Source: Paramarasmius palmivorus (Eukaryota > Basidiomycota > Agaricomycetes > Agaricales > Marasmiaceae). Taken from it: a stretch of DNA of 64,000 nt. The position numbers and the translations under genes were made by a program. The notes under the pieces are model-generated. The model saw only the letters and a program-made list of their open reading frames with translations, did not search any database and was not told the DNA's origin. The stretch is taken from NCBI GenBank assembly GCA_037176845.1, contig JAYKXP010000012.1, positions 372,001 to 436,000 of the forward strand, in the 5' to 3' direction. Numbering within the stretch: position 1 is the first letter of the stretch; the number at the start of each line of letters is the position of its first letter. Of the stretch, positions 1-12,596 are shown one piece after another.

Positions 1-2
1 CC

Positions 3-2054
3 ATGGCGATCATGCTGAGGCTCAACGTTCATCTTATCCGCACCGGTCGCACGTTCTTTCTCCCGCCTTTCTGGTACACATTGTCGGGTATCATTGGGAA
101 TAATCCTTCGATGCACACACTCTTCATAGCTCATACTTCAGTAGATCACTTGGGAGAGAAGGGGATTGTCACGGAAATAGTGCATTATTTCGCAGAGGAG
201 GTATCCAGAGACGATTCTGAGCTCGATATCTTTCCAATAATCTCTGCACTAGACATCATGGGTTCGAGTCAGGGTAGCATGGTGTATGCATTCCTTGATC
301 AATGCGCGTTTCCACGTGAGGGTCGAAAGAATCAGTTCGGCAACTGCCGATGTACCTTTCCCTTCTACTTCGACGACTTGATAGTTCCATCGGGAGTCTC
401 AAGCTATTTCTACCTCAAGTTTTGGATCCTAACATATATATTGGAGAATCCACCGACACCTCAATGTCCTAGAACGCTTGGACGTCATTGCGTCATCAAT
501 GAAGTATTCATTATTCGCATTTCGAGTCTGAGCGAGCTTCCTTATTTGTTATCTAGGTGATGGGGCGGGATCTGAATTAATTGTCTTGGTGTCAAGTCTC
601 CACTCATCGATTTTGGTACCGGAACTTGGGGAGTCGACTGGTCGTTGACAGTTGTCAGAGCTTGCGAAACAGTAAAGGGTCATGATTATGAAGTTACTGT
701 ACGAAGGTCTTTGAACGTTCGGACTCGGGACACTAATTTGTTCTACTAGTAATGTTCTGGTTACTTGCTCACGCTGCGGCGAAGACTGATCCTGATGAGC
801 TGCGCATTTATGCTTATCATTTTACACCACTACCAAGCCACAACTTGAAGAACCGTCTCTCGATGACGCTATGCATCATCGTCGATGGGGCTTTTCGAGG
901 TCGTTGTACAAAAGGAACTTGTGGGTGCGGAAGAACCTCCAATATATATTTTTCCTACTATGACCCGAGGTGCTGTCAATGCTCTTTCAACGCCGTCTTC
1001 CTATGCACCATCGCGGTTCTCTCGAAATTCAGTGGCTCGAAAGGCTCTGGTAGTCACGTTCTACGTTTCCGGTGTATGTTCAGCACCATGTCATCAGTGA
1101 GTCTTCTTCAGCCCAGTATTTATTTTGCTCTTGTCACCTTAGCGCCTCAATCTCAGGCACAAATGCAGAAGACAAGTTGAGCCACCAGACTGGCGAGTGG
1201 GTGCTGTTCTAGGATCTATTGCCGGAATTCGTGCGTCGTCTCCTTTTCTACATACGCGATCGCTCAATATATCATCCAGTCGTCCTGACCGGCTTGATTA
1301 CTGTGCTCACGAAGCTCAAACGAAAGTATTTCCAAAACAGATCACCTCCGTCAACGACGGGACACGGTAGGCCGACTGGCAACGCCGCAGGTGCACACAT
1401 TACATCACAGACTCGGACCACCCCAAGGCATTCTAGGACGATGACTACCAACCCATATCCTAGTAGGCATACAAGAGCAGTTACGAGGGTGGTGACTGAT
1501 ACTACTCTCCCGCCTTACGTTGCTCATCCGGAGCCAGTGCAACTTCCACCTGTCATTTTAGTGCCAGAGTTACCACCTCCACCTTATCCTTCCAATGCGA
1601 GTAACATGGTATTTACCCCAATCTACCTAGGCCTTTCGACCGGAACATACTAATAAAATATCTACTATGCAGGCTTCTCCTACTTGATGAATATGCGCGA
1701 TTATTTCTTTGTTCGATATCTCATAACCGCACAGCTCAATTGCCATATAGCTACTATTTCGACTCAGCTACGCACACGCGGAAATCGTCGTTCCTGACCC
1801 GTCGTATTGTTGTTCGATTATCGAAAACGGCCAGTAGAATTCTCGTTTCCGACCTATGACGAGGAACTGGAACAGATTTGCGTTATACATTCCACTGGCC
1901 CGAGTTGAAAAGATTGTCGCATGAGGAATATGCTGAAATTGCTTCGAAGGACTATGCCGAATATGTGTATGAGGTACCAAGTTTTGGTTTCGGTACGGAT
2001 ACCGCCTTTCACGCGTTGCGACGATCGATGGGTATATGGGTTGGATCTTCTTGA
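3..2054 (+). other. Unresolved region with open plus-strand segments
   Basis: No complete gene could be built here. Three stretches stay open on the plus strand: 3-560, about 1219-1653, and one ending at a TGA at 2052-2054. The middle one has a basic Ser/Thr-rich part and then a proline-rich tail with LPPY and PPPPY motifs, which resembles the cytoplasmic end of a fungal membrane protein with WW-domain binding sites. The last one reads hydrophilic protein (HWPELKRLSHEEYAE) in a frame with no obvious link to the others. I found no convincing splice set joining them. They may be parts of one decayed gene, a poorly resolved multi-exon gene, or chance. I do not recognise the product. Confidence 0.25.
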
Positions 2055-2243
2055 TCTGTATTCTACTTTAGCCCATGATCCGATACATATGTAGCGTACT
2101 TCAATGTTTAACTCTCACCTGTAGACTGTAGTACGGGAGAAGGGTCACTTCGGAATCGTTGTGTATGCGACATTGTCAACGCGTTTTTTGTGGCTTGTAC
2201 ATGACAGCTATATATTTGGTTCCTCTTCTAAAGTGTCTGTTCC

Positions 2244-3603
2244 CTAGCTGCTTTGCTGGATGGTCCTCAACACGTCGGTATAGGATCTCCCCGTGTCAGA
2301 CACCGCATTGCGGTAGTCGGTTGCCCTCGGAGTTGAGGGCTCCCCATCTGAGTCTGTGTTGCATGTGCCATAGTCTTTGGTGATACTATTGCCAGACAAC
2401 GTTCGCCTGAATTCTCCCGAGAATGTTCGGACAATATCAACAGGAGAGGTGACCTTGATGATCCCAATCGAGGCCATAGCACTATCAACATTGTTGAAGC
2501 TCATCCCAAGTGCGGAACGAACTACAATGATGGCTGATACCGTTGCCTGACCGTGTTTCGTTTAGATTAGAATGCGACACTGAACCGGGGTAGGTACTCA
2601 CAGAAACAGTCGGCCAAAGGCGCATGGAAATCTCAAGCACCTTTTCAAATCCTCCGATATACGCTTCTGCCATAGATATGCAAAAAATCAAGGTGGTGTA
2701 TACCGAGCTGATCAGACCCGATTCTAGGCTGGTAAGACGTTGAGGATTAGCGTCAACGGGGTCATCGAGAACCCAGGAGTTACTTACATTGTAGCTATAA
2801 CGATTCTCACAACCGCTCTAGGTTCCGTACCCACTTGTGCTATAACCTCCCTGCCCATCTTGATCATGCGAATGGCTTCAATTAAAACGGCCATGAGCTG
2901 ACGTTGCGTACAAAATACATAGTGACACACCGATCAAGGCGGTTAGGAATGTGTTGTTTACCGCAACGCTTGCCGCTAGTATAGGGGAATCTGGGGCAAT
3001 CAAGAAACCTGACGCTGTACACTCATGAGACCTGGTGTTGTGATCAATTTGAAGGACGTGAGGCTTACCGTGAGTACTAAAGAAACCAAATACTGGCACG
3101 ACCATCACTCTCCAGTCGTTGTTCCATACAACAAAGCAGCGCCACAACTATGAGGCGGAGCGTCAATGCGAATGACTGGGAGATGTGTTCTTGGCATACC
3201 ATAACTACATCGGCAACTGCACTGGCAATTAGAATGTTCTATCATCAACCGAGCTCTAGTGAGAGATTTGATGCTTACCTAGATCCTAGCGCAATGCCAT
3301 ATTCTATCGGCCCTAGTAGCTCCCGGTAATGATCAGGTAGTCTATCAAAGATATCTTCGTTGAAGCTGTTCATATAGATTGGGTTAATGATCTCTCCCAG
3401 TTATAATCTACAATGAAACACACCTCAGCTGTTCCAGTAGCAATATAACAGCAGGGGCCGAGGACAAAGCGAAAACTAAGGTGGTCGCAACGACGACCAA
3501 AGAATGTATCTGGAAGGCATTCATTAAACACAGACGAGAAGGGATAAAGAAGAGAACTCACACCTGCTGAACACTTGTGTACGAGCTCGGGTGTCTGCGC
3601 CAT
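2244..3603 (-). CDS. Seven-helix-type integral membrane protein of unknown function
   Basis: The model has nine short exons. Exon 1 (3562-3603) encodes MAQTPELVHKCSAG. Later exons read hydrophobic helices such as IHSLVVVATTLVFALSSAP, then ILIASAVADVVM followed by WRCFVVWNNDW, then VAVNNTFLTALIG and LISSVYTTLIF. The protein ends in a hydrophilic Ser/Thr-rich tail. The helix followed by an R-C-(Y/F)-V-V-W loop is typical of an expanded agaricomycete family of predicted seven-helix proteins with unknown function; this is recognition, not a search. All junctions use GT-AG sites and keep frame except one near 3236-3250. There the exon ending GGA TCT AG and the next exon, NILIAS, need different phases. 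That could mean a small frameshift, an unusual splice site, or an error in my model. Confidence 0.7.
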
Positions 3604-6240
3604 GAATAAATCTGGAGGAAATTGGGAGACACTCGTTCGCGGAACCCAAGCCTGCCAGGTTAAATACCCTACCCCGGTTTCCGACTAAGCTCTCCGCTGT
3701 CCAAAGAAGCGAACAAGCCACTCGCAAGTTCGGATACACATCGAAGCGAAGCCTTCGATTTAATTTTCGCGTGCCGTATCGGATGCTAAGAACATCGGGA
3801 AGCCACGGTAAATGGGCGCTCATAATTTAGAGTATGGAAGTTCCCGAGTCGATATAAAATTCTTTTCAGTTCTAGCGCTGTTTGACGTGAATGTCAAGTA
3901 CTTACTTGATCTTATTTGGTCTAGATTGAGTGGAGAAATTGGCATGAAGGTTTACGTTCGGAGTCATCAAGGCACCGAGGCGGTCGTTTATGCTGCATGC
4001 AATACCCTTCCCAACGAACCTTGGAGTCCCTCGTCGGGCTAGGATGTCAGTCGCCGTTTCTTGCCGCATCCCGATTGTTCTGAAAGCGACCTGCGACAGA
4101 AGCAGAAGCTATTTGTAGCTGAATCAACCGGGCGCTACCAGTCCCCGAGATACCCGACCACAGACGCCCGACGTGCTACCCTTCTCGAAAACACGACAGT
4201 GGTGCTAAATGCACTACAGAGAGACGGTGGTGTCAGAAGAAGTGATAATAAACGTATCCCGATGAAACCGAGATCGGTTATAGGGGTATCCTTCCGAGTT
4301 ACCGACCTTTCTGTGTTTTCTCGCTCGAATGCTCGTCAACAGATGGAGGAGGCAGCAGCTTGACGAGGAAGATGACAATTGGGGACGTGAATGATGAACG
4401 TTGGGTGCTACTCTAGTGGCGAAAAGTAAGAACACTGGCTACAAGTTTGTCATGGCAGTGCACATACCCCAAAGTAGCGCTTTCGCCATTTCGGGTTTTC
4501 ATCCAGCGAAGAGTCGATGTTTAGCGTGCTGCGTTCGGGATGTCAATGATTAAGCCATATCGTTCTCCCAGAAGCCTACGCTTGAAATGCTCGTTCATGA
4601 CGGGGTATATGGCCTTGTCGGATATCGATAGAATATAGCCTTGTTTTCACTCGTCAGCGAACGCTTCTTGATATGTTGTCGCAGAAGCAGTAGGTTGAGC
4701 ATAGCCGATGATCTGAGGCCCTGGAGGTCAATAGCTCAGCTTCTCGTATTGGCGAATATGCAACAACTCGCCTTAACATCGTAGCGCAGAAATGCTTGGC
4801 AGACCCATATAACTCTTCGACAGGAGCCTGGAGGAGAGAGGCACTTTTCTCCGTTGGGTAAACTTAAACGACAAGTTGTCCTTCGGGAACGCTCTGGATG
4901 AAAAAAACGATGAGGAATGCACATGGAAGCGAGAATGGGTACACACACCATCTCGTTCTTGGAGAGCTCGATAGCCAGCAGCTCAACCTTGCGCTCCAGC
5001 AGCAGGCACAGAGATCTTGCTTAGGCTATCCGTTTGGTGAGGTGCAATGAACTTCAACAGGCTCTGAGAGCGAGGAACTTAGCGTCTCAGCAATAGCAGG
5101 ATGCAATAACGCACCTTTGGGAGTGTGCTTGTCTTCATACATCGATTAGAGAACTGAGCATGAGTCTCAATACAGGTTTTCCTCTCAATCAAGGACTACA
5201 CTAGACAATGAAAGAATGAGAAAGGGGTATATAGACGCCGAGATAGGAGAAACACGTACCGTTTGTTGCTTTCCAGAGAAGGCTTGATTGGAATGATCAT
5301 ACTCAGACACAACGCAGACGGAAGAGGTGCTCACATGATGGCGCACGATGACTTGTACCTGGCTTTTGACCCTAAAAAAGGCGGCAGAGGACTCGACTGG
5401 ACATTTGTAATTAGCCCTAGACTGCAACTTCAGGTTCCGAGATGAGGGCCTAGCAATTCTAGTTTGGTGACCGAGATCTGCTGTCTGCTGTCTGCGAGCA
5501 CCTTGTGAAGGCCCTAGTCGTGGTACTGGCAATCATCAATGTCCGTAGGGTCTCTAGTGCGTTTTTTGGTGAGAGTTCGAGTTTTGGAGTATCTATGGTC
5601 AAACTTACGATGAGAGCGGGCAGACAGGTAGGTGAACAAAAACGAACCAAGAACTCTTCCTCCTTCTGATCTCCGTCGTACTACTATTTTCATCATATCC
5701 GTCTACAACCTGGGGTACTCCCCTTCTGAAGTATACCCTCTTCTAAACACGCTCCCAGCTCGACGAATGACGGCCCTGGTTTCTTCGTCGAATCAGGAAA
5801 CTAGCTGCTAGCAGTTGTGATGGAAATGGACATACCCATTCCACACTGTATCCCACCAAATCCACTCTGTCATATCGAATCCGGGGTTTCTTGAAGGAGG
5901 GGAGCTTATGTCTTCGTCGTGGACCCTCAAAGTCGTGGTATAGAGGAGAGACGCGATCGCGTGATGGTGGTCAGGGAAAAAACGAGGCGTGGCTGTGTTT
6001 ACATTAATCAATAAAACCTGTTGGTTCTCACCCCCATCTCACAGGGCCTCTTTGCTTGAGGTAGACTATGTGCCAATGTTTCAAGAAGTATGCTAACAGG
6101 TCTCTTCGAAAGGTTTTCTGCAGGCCGGCTTTGGGCTGTACTTGGGTGCGTCTCCAGCTGTGACTTTCCACTATTCATGTGCACTAAAACCCGCCGACTG
6201 TCCAGTTTTGACCTCAGGCACATTACTCAAAGCTTTCGCC
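3604..6240. other. Region without a convincing gene
   Basis: About 2.6 kb holds only short open stretches on both strands with no recognisable motif, signal peptide or consistent exon chain. I see no tRNA, no tandem repeat and no clear mobile-element gene. It may be decayed sequence between the membrane-protein gene and F-box cluster 1. Confidence 0.4.
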
Positions 6241-6249
6241 TGACATTTG

Positions 6250-6475
6250 CGACCAGGTCTTCGTATGTCTATCAGGACAAGCAAATCTTTCTCACATGCT
6301 CACTTGTTTCGTGCTCTGGGTGCACACTAAATCACGCCATCTATTCTCGGGGACCTCCAACTTCCAATTGGACAACGGAAGCGCACAAGGCTTTTTCGAC
6401 ACCTTGTTTCGACACCTTGGAATCCCCACATTGCACTATCGTTCCCTTTTCCACCGGCGGATAGCGTTCATCCGG
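6250..6475 (+). pseudogene. F-box gene relic
   Basis: One plus frame reads KQIFLTCSLV and further on ESPHCTIVPF. These match the start of the intact F-box genes in this window (PTLFSCSLV... then ASPHCTIIPYVRRVSFA in the gene at 7205). Directly after CTIVPF the frame runs into a stop, while the neighbouring frame continues with RRIAFI, the expected next block. The copy is therefore frameshifted. No complete F-box start, no middle part and no C-terminal exon can be followed. It lies about 0.7 kb upstream of an intact relative on the same strand, so it is best read as a truncated tandem duplicate. Confidence 0.65.
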
Positions 6476-7204
6476 TTAACGTTAGAAGATGCAAATGGCG
6501 ACAGACCTTCCATCGCACCGCAAGAATTGGTTGAACAGAGTCCCGCACCAATCCCCAACTGCAACATCTCATCTGTACATCTTCCGTGCCACGTATAGCT
6601 CAAGTAAATTGTATTCTTCCAGTAGTATCCATTCAATTGACGCTTCGCTTGCAGGCTCTCTAAGCCAGCTCAAGTCTTCGTGCTTGTTATGCTGTGCGGC
6701 AATCTTAAAGGCTGACATTGACGCGATTCTCGTACACATTATTGACTATCGAAACGTAAACTTACCGTGTTCTTTGAAGCGGTCTATGCCTTCCTCCAGG
6801 GTTCATGCTCCGAGTTGGCGGACGTGCAAAGACAGCGTAAAATTCCGACAAAGTAGCACGCTTTTCTAAAATGTACATAGCACATCATATGATTTTTGTT
6901 GCCCTCTTCTGACGCGGGGGCTAGATTGGGCCGACTGGTGGCTGTGTCGCCGACTCGCTTTGCTTTGTACTCTCACCATCGCACGACAACAGAGTATTTT
7001 CGGTATGCAGGTGGTCAATCTCACTCCATTATCCGCTGATTTCAGCTCAGGGTCCTCGATTGGTGGAGTAGGTGTTGGGCATTTCAGTGAGCGCCGGAAT
7101 TTGGAAACGGAAATAGGCTGTCTGGGTTCTGGTGCGTTTTGGGTGCGTTATTTTTACAGTGGCATCTCCCTGTCTCACTGATAGACACGTTTGACAGCCT
7201 GAAA

Positions 7205-8292
7205 ATGCCAACCCAGAACGAGCCTCCCAGGCTTCCTACCGAAATCTGCGAACGCGTCATCGATTATTGCCATGACCACAAACCGACCCTTTTCTCGTGT
7301 TCTCTCGTGTGTAGCACTTGGGTTCCGCGAACTCGTCACATTATCTTCCACGAATCATTCAACTTTTCTTTGACCGAGCTGAACGTCAAGAAGTTTGGCG
7401 CGCTCTTGGCCTCTCCACACTGCACAATCATTCCCTACGTTCGACGGGTTTCATTCGCGTCGAACCAAGATTATACCGCCTTTTCCGTAGTAAAAGAGGC
7501 AATACTTCGCCTTCGATCATCAGGAATAGGGCAAATAGAGGGAATCTCGTTTGGCGGAATCCTACCGTCGGGCTTGCTCTGCCATTCTGACCTCATATCG
7601 TTCCTCTCCCGCTCCATCACCCACCTAACATTGCAATACCGCACATGTGGTCCATCACACTTTGGCAATGTCTTGAAGATTATGGATCATTTCAGCACAA
7701 CCCTCCAATTTCTTCATCTGTCAATCTTTGCAATGGATGCTGAACCAGTCGTTCTTCCCAACAAAGTTTGCATGTCGCAACTCAAGGAATTAATTCTTCA
7801 TGTTCCGTGGAACCTCGTACTCCCATGGTTCCTTTATCCGGGTCTTGTGGAACTTTCAAAGCTCACTTCGTTACGCATTCATTTGCCCTATCAAAGTGAT
7901 GATTCCGAAGCATACTGCCGCCAAATGGATTCTTTCCTAAGGTTACATTGTGGGAAAACTCTTCATTTCCTCGTGATAGCCTTTCCGACTCCGACAAGGT
8001 TGACCATGCAAATACGTGAGTTTTTTTGTACATACTGTTTAAAGACTTGCATCTCACTGTTGCTCCAGCTACGATCAATCTGAGTCCACTCGTAGCTTTG
8101 AAGACCCTCATTTTCGAACCCCTGACTGGAGCTGATTGGGTAACAATGCTAGCAATTGCATCAACTGCATCAGCCCACGAAATGCAGGTTGTTGTGGCCG
8201 AGGGAGTGTATGGATTGCTACCTGCCCCTCCTCCTGATGTTACTGTACAGCTTAGAGATAGTCAGGTCAAGTGGTACATAAAGAGACAGTAG
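7205..8292 (+). CDS. F-box protein, variable agaricomycete family (copy 1)
   Basis: Two exons (7205-8015 and 8069-8292) give 344 residues. The start MPTQNEP was chosen because every relative begins 5-20 residues before the F-box, which here starts LPTEICERVIDYCHD and continues FSCSLVCSTWVPRTR. F-box proteins recruit substrates to SCF (Skp1-Cullin-F-box) ubiquitin ligases. The rest is a leucine-rich body with blocks shared by the other copies: SPHCTIIP, a CMSQLKELILHVPW block (family form MPxLRxLxLSxPW), LPWFLYPGLVELSKLTSL and, after the intron, INLSPLVALKTLIFEP. The single phase-1 intron has the same place in all copies. This is the only intact plus-strand member; a tRNA-Thr follows it. The target is unknown. 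Confidence 0.85.
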
Positions 8293-8350
8293 TGACAAGT
8301 TTTGCATTCCTTTTGCAGACTGTATGCGCTCTGCACACCCCAAACATCAA

Positions 8351-8439
8351 GCCCCTTTAGCACAGTGGTAGTGCGTCGCACTTGTAGGAACGCTTACGTA
8401 AGCAATGCGAAGGTCGGTTGTTCAATCCAGCCAGGGGGC
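8351..8439 (+). tRNA. tRNA-Thr (UGU), intron-containing
   Basis: A complete cloverleaf can be drawn. The acceptor stem GCCCCTT pairs with AGGGGGC (one G-U). The D arm is GCAC/GTGC, the anticodon stem TCGCA/TGCGA, and the T arm GGTTG-TTCAATC-CAGCC. The anticodon is TGT at 8383-8385. An 18-nt intron (8387-8404) sits one base 3' of the anticodon, the standard place for nuclear tRNA introns. It lies between F-box genes. Confidence 0.88.
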
Positions 8440-8992
8440 ATATTGTAGTCGTTTCCTCTTTTTATTGGTTCTGAGGGTACGACGTGATTCCACTATGCTA
8501 GGTTCAAGTTGAATCGACAGCCAAAAGTAGTACCCGAGTTCAAATAGTACAACATTGTACCACTGTGCTATGTCCAAGTCGGCCTCGGAAGCGGCATATT
8601 ATACTGAAAGACAAATTACAACTACGTCTTGTGCTTCACGTTAGAATTCTGAGGATGCTGGTCAAAGTCTTAAAGTTGAAGACTCGGAAGACACTCCTAT
8701 GTTGGATGCCAAATGCGTGATATATGTTGTGTTCCGTGAACAGATTTCAGGGAAATACTGCGACAGCGTATAGCCCACTGTGGATGGATCTCATTTCTTG
8801 CTAGAGGTAATCCGCTGTTGCTGAAGAGTTTGTTAAGACAGTGCAGGGTAGTATAGTGCCACTCACCGAGCATACTACGCTCTTCAACATGAATTCCGAC
8901 GGCGGTTCCGGAAGTTCGGTCGCATATTCAGTATTCTGTATAAATTTATAATTAGGTACAACCATTTCTTGTCATCAAAGGGCCAGCCACTG
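8440..8992. other. Intergenic, nothing seen
   Basis: About 550 bp between the tRNA-Thr and the 3' end of the next minus-strand F-box gene. I see no coding potential and no repeat. Confidence 0.5.
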
Positions 8993-10113
8993 TCATTCAT
9001 GTATCACACCGTCTCTAGTCTCCCATTCCCATTCATCTTCAAACCACCTGATTCGGTCCTTCAACTTCTCCGCTGAGGGAGGTGGCTTGTATTCGCTGTC
9101 TGTGACAAAGACATCAAGAAACGACTTGCCCGAAGCAGGAGCCCTTGAAACTATCGTTACAAGCTTTTCAACTTCGCTATCAGTTGCATTCTCAGCGCCC
9201 CATCCATCAAACTTGATTGAGCGTAGCGCGCCGAACTTGCTCAGATTGATGTCTGTGGAAGATGTATCAGCGTAATTCTGGTATAGCAACGCCGGAACGA
9301 ACCTGGTAACGTTTCATACATGAAAGAAACTACCAAATGTTGCAAGGTTTTTGCGCATAGCGAACTCAAGAACTGATGTAGGAGTCCTTCTCCTCGTAGC
9401 GGTGACTGTGCCATCCATATGTCTAGTTCCTCTAGAGCAGGAAACTCGACCAAGCCGGGTATCAAGAACCATGGTAGGATGTCGTGCCACGGTACATTGA
9501 TCTTGAGGCGGCGGAGCCGAAGCATACGCATACTCTCTGGATAGGGTGGACTAGGCTGATCTGGGCTACAGAGAGCTCTTCTAGGAGTGTCGAGGTACAT
9601 GTTCAGACACTCCAAGGTCTTCTTAAAGTAACTCAGGAAGAATAGAATCTCCCGGCCATCGAGGCGGTACGCATCATGATATAGAGATAGCGTTGTGATG
9701 GATTGGGAAAGGTTATTGAGTAAACGGGGCTGTTTTAGGAGATTTTTGGGCCCGGGGTAGCTAAAGGTGATCTCCTTGAGTTGCGCGTGCAGGAGCTTCG
9801 CGATTCCATCGAGTTCCTCCAGACATCCATCGACTTGCTCCCGTATCCGCCCGGTCAGATGGATACTGTGCACTGAAGCCAACAAGAAGCCGCAGGAGCA
9901 TTCTAAAAGTGACCGAAGCTCACGGATGTTATTGGGATCCACTTCGAAGGTGGACCTATCCGAGAATAGAAATGTCCGGCATCGTGGTAGCCACGACCTG
10001 CACACAAGAGAAGCAGACTTTAAAGTAGCGAAATCGCCGTCCAGGCAGTCAATAATAGCGTCGCAGAGTTCCGGTGGAAGGTTTGACGGCGATTCTGGGT
10101 TTGTGCGGTCCAT
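8993..10113 (-). CDS. F-box protein, variable agaricomycete family (copy 2)
   Basis: Two exons (9303-10113 and 8993-9252) give 356 residues. The start is MDRTNPESPSN; an in-frame ATG 14 codons upstream (10155) is possible but makes an atypically long lead. The F-box reads LPPELCDAIIDCL then ASLVCRSWLPRCR. The body has the family blocks MLRLRRLKINVPW, LPWFLIPGLVEFPALEEL and a Leu/Cys segment before the intron at the LP(G) position. The second exon starts DINLSKFGALRSIKFDGW and ends in an acidic, Trp-rich tail. It probably acts as an SCF substrate receptor. Its neighbour at 10.3 kb is in the same orientation, only about 200 bp away. Confidence 0.85.
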
Positions 10114-10308
10114 CGTGGATCGATGATGGTCGCAAGGGAGCAGGTTATCTGGCACCTACGGTCACTTTAGGGCAGGTCGAAAGTAGTGGAATTAATTCCT
10201 CGGTGTCCATGGGGTATTACAAAGAACACTCGAGTAGAGCTAGGGTGGGTATATGTACAATGGAAAGCACTCATATTGTAAAGGTGAGATGCCATGGCGC
10301 CGCGTTCA

Positions 10309-11389
10309 TCAGTCGTTAGGAGCATTGGAGTTGTGCTTCCCCCTCAAAACAACCTTGACCTCATTCTTCACCTCCACACACACCGCTCGCTCCTTTGCAA
10401 CGGTAGAAATGAGTTTGTCGATCTTGCTCTGAATACCTTGAACGTTCGTGTTACTGAAATGCCATCCCTTCAGAATCAAAGACCGAAGAGATATGAACTT
10501 GCCGAGATCGATCGCTGTTAGGGCGGTAAGCAATCCATGTCTGATAGTGAAAGAGAAGCACAGACGAACCCGGTAACGACCCATAGTAGAACCTGATCTC
10601 CAACTCCTTTACTGTTCCAGCACAAAGATCCAAAAATGCTTGAAGTAAACGCCGATCACCTTGCCGTGTTTGAGTATTCCCAATCTCGACCACGAGGGTA
10701 TCTAATAGTGGAAATTCGGCGAAATCAGGGAGAAGGAGCCATGGTAAGATGCTGTTCCACGGGACCGAGAGGCGAAGATACCGAAGCCGTACCATACACA
10801 GCTTGGGGAATGGTGCGTGTACCTGAACAGGTTCTGCAAGCCAGAGCCCAAGGGTGTCGAGCTCAAGCTCCAACTTCTCCAATTTCAAGCTGAATGAGCT
10901 GACAATTTCCAATATCTCTCCACCATTGATGCCTTCCTCCGCCCCGCCCGAGTCACAACGTAGTGATAAGGACATTATTGATTGGGATAGCATGCGTATG
11001 AGAGTCGGCTTTCGTAGAATCAGGTCGGGAGCGGCAGTGAAGGATACGGCCTTCAAATGCAGTAGGTAACGGACAGTGTCTTCGAGCTGGTCGAAGAGTT
11101 GAACGTCCTGTACCCACGGGCTGAAGACCGCGATACGCCGAATGAATGTCTCGAAGCCGGCATCATGAGCTTCGAGGCAGCTCCGGAACTTGGAAATGTT
11201 GCTCTGGCGTAGCTTGAACGTGAAATGTTCTGGAAAGAGATGGGAACGAGATCGCGGTAGCCATGATTTGCACACAAGGGCGCAGGCCAATAAGGAGGCG
11301 CTGTCGTTGTGGAGGTGGTCTATAATGAGATCGCAAAGTTCTGGCGGAAAGACGGGGGTTGGTGGTGGTGATGGAAGCGTGTGATGCAT
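10309..11389 (-). CDS. F-box protein, variable agaricomycete family (copy 3)
   Basis: Two exons (10570-11389 and 10309-10514) give 341 residues. The start MHHTLPSPPPTP leads into the F-box FPPELCDLIIDHLHND and CALVCKSWLPRSR. The Leu-rich body includes MVRLRYLRLSVPW and ILPWLLLPDFAEFPLLDTL. The phase-1 intron falls after SLPG, as in all copies, and the last exon starts AIDLGKFISLRSLIL. The C-terminal tail is shorter than in cluster 2 and ends in a basic stretch. The open frame extends upstream to 11506 through a low-complexity Pro/Ser/Lys segment, which I treat as 5' leader. Confidence 0.83.
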
Positions 11390-12596
11390 GGGTGTTGAAA
11401 AATGTATAGGGAAACAGCGCGTTGGTGATGGTGGTGGCAAGACAACAAAGGATAGCTTTTTTGATGGGCTGAGACGGATTAAGGGGCGGTCAAATGACAC
11501 GTTCAACGTTAACTGGCAGCTGTAAACAAACCGAAGAAATCAATTTGCTGTATTGTTATTAGGTATCGGAATACTCACATGCATGAACTTGTGAGCACTT
11601 TAGCCGTATAAACTACCCGCCCAGAGCCTAATCTTGATGATGGGAGTCGGACCTGGAACTGACACTTGTTGTCCACGCAAAATGCCTTTTTGAGCCCATA
11701 AATTGACACTCCGAATGCTGTCTGGAGATATTAGAACGATAGAGAACCCGTCTCGAAAGCTCACAAGACTTGCCATGGTACGTGGTCTTGATGAGGGACA
11801 GCACTGGGGGTCCCTCTTTCTATCTCTGGTGTTGTATAGCGCTTCGAGGCTTTCAAAAGACCTTATCAAAGAGAGATACAAGTCAGCAGTGTGTTGTGAA
11901 ATAACGAGAAGCTAGACTTACCTGGAGCATATGATGGTGGTGAGAAAGCAAAGTGGTCCGTCGCGGCGCGTATGACAACTGACACTGTGACACTCTTTTC
12001 CACATCTGTGACAACACAACTAGCCGGTCAATCTTGTCTTCGATAAAGACACTGGGATTCGTGGATTGTAGTGACAGCGAGGATTTCGCGGCAGGGTCGA
12101 TTTCGGGTCTCGCCTTTAAGAGCCTTATCAGGCCAGGTACTGGGCAGTCTGGGCTAGATTGTACCATGGTTCGTCGTTGGTACCTCTCATGAATTCTTCC
12201 GTATATGTCACTAAGACAATCATTTCGAGGGAAACTAAAAACTCTGAACCATCTACCCCGAATGCCTCTGGTATCATAGCACATCCACTCCCAGCGAAAT
12301 GTCCATACATCATACACTGCCCGTACTATAGACTACGAGTATCACAATAAATGTTCTACTATCGACACTCCCAAGATAACCATTGTCCAAGCCCGAATCC
12401 CTTCAACCCTCACAACCCCACCCTCATTAAATGGGATATACTTTGTCGGATCATCTTCTGGAATTGTGGAATTGAAAGCTCCACCTATACCCCCGCCGGT
12501 GAGGTTCGCACCATTTGGCTAGGAAAGAATCGGCACATTCAAAGAAGAGCGGGGGTAGGCACGAACAAGAATCAGCACCAAACTATGATCGCAACT
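11390..12596. other. Intergenic with one weak minus-strand coding candidate
   Basis: A minus-strand stretch (about 12168 down to 11930) reads MVQSSPDCPVPGL and on to a His-rich end followed by a good GTAAGT donor. A further open stretch lies at 11600-11881 on the same strand. The phases do not join with the obvious acceptor, and neither part has a recognisable domain. I do not call a gene. Confidence 0.25.

Noticed and set aside
3812..4363. Two plus-strand open frames upstream of the membrane-protein gene
   Set aside because: No domain, no splice chain and ordinary random composition.
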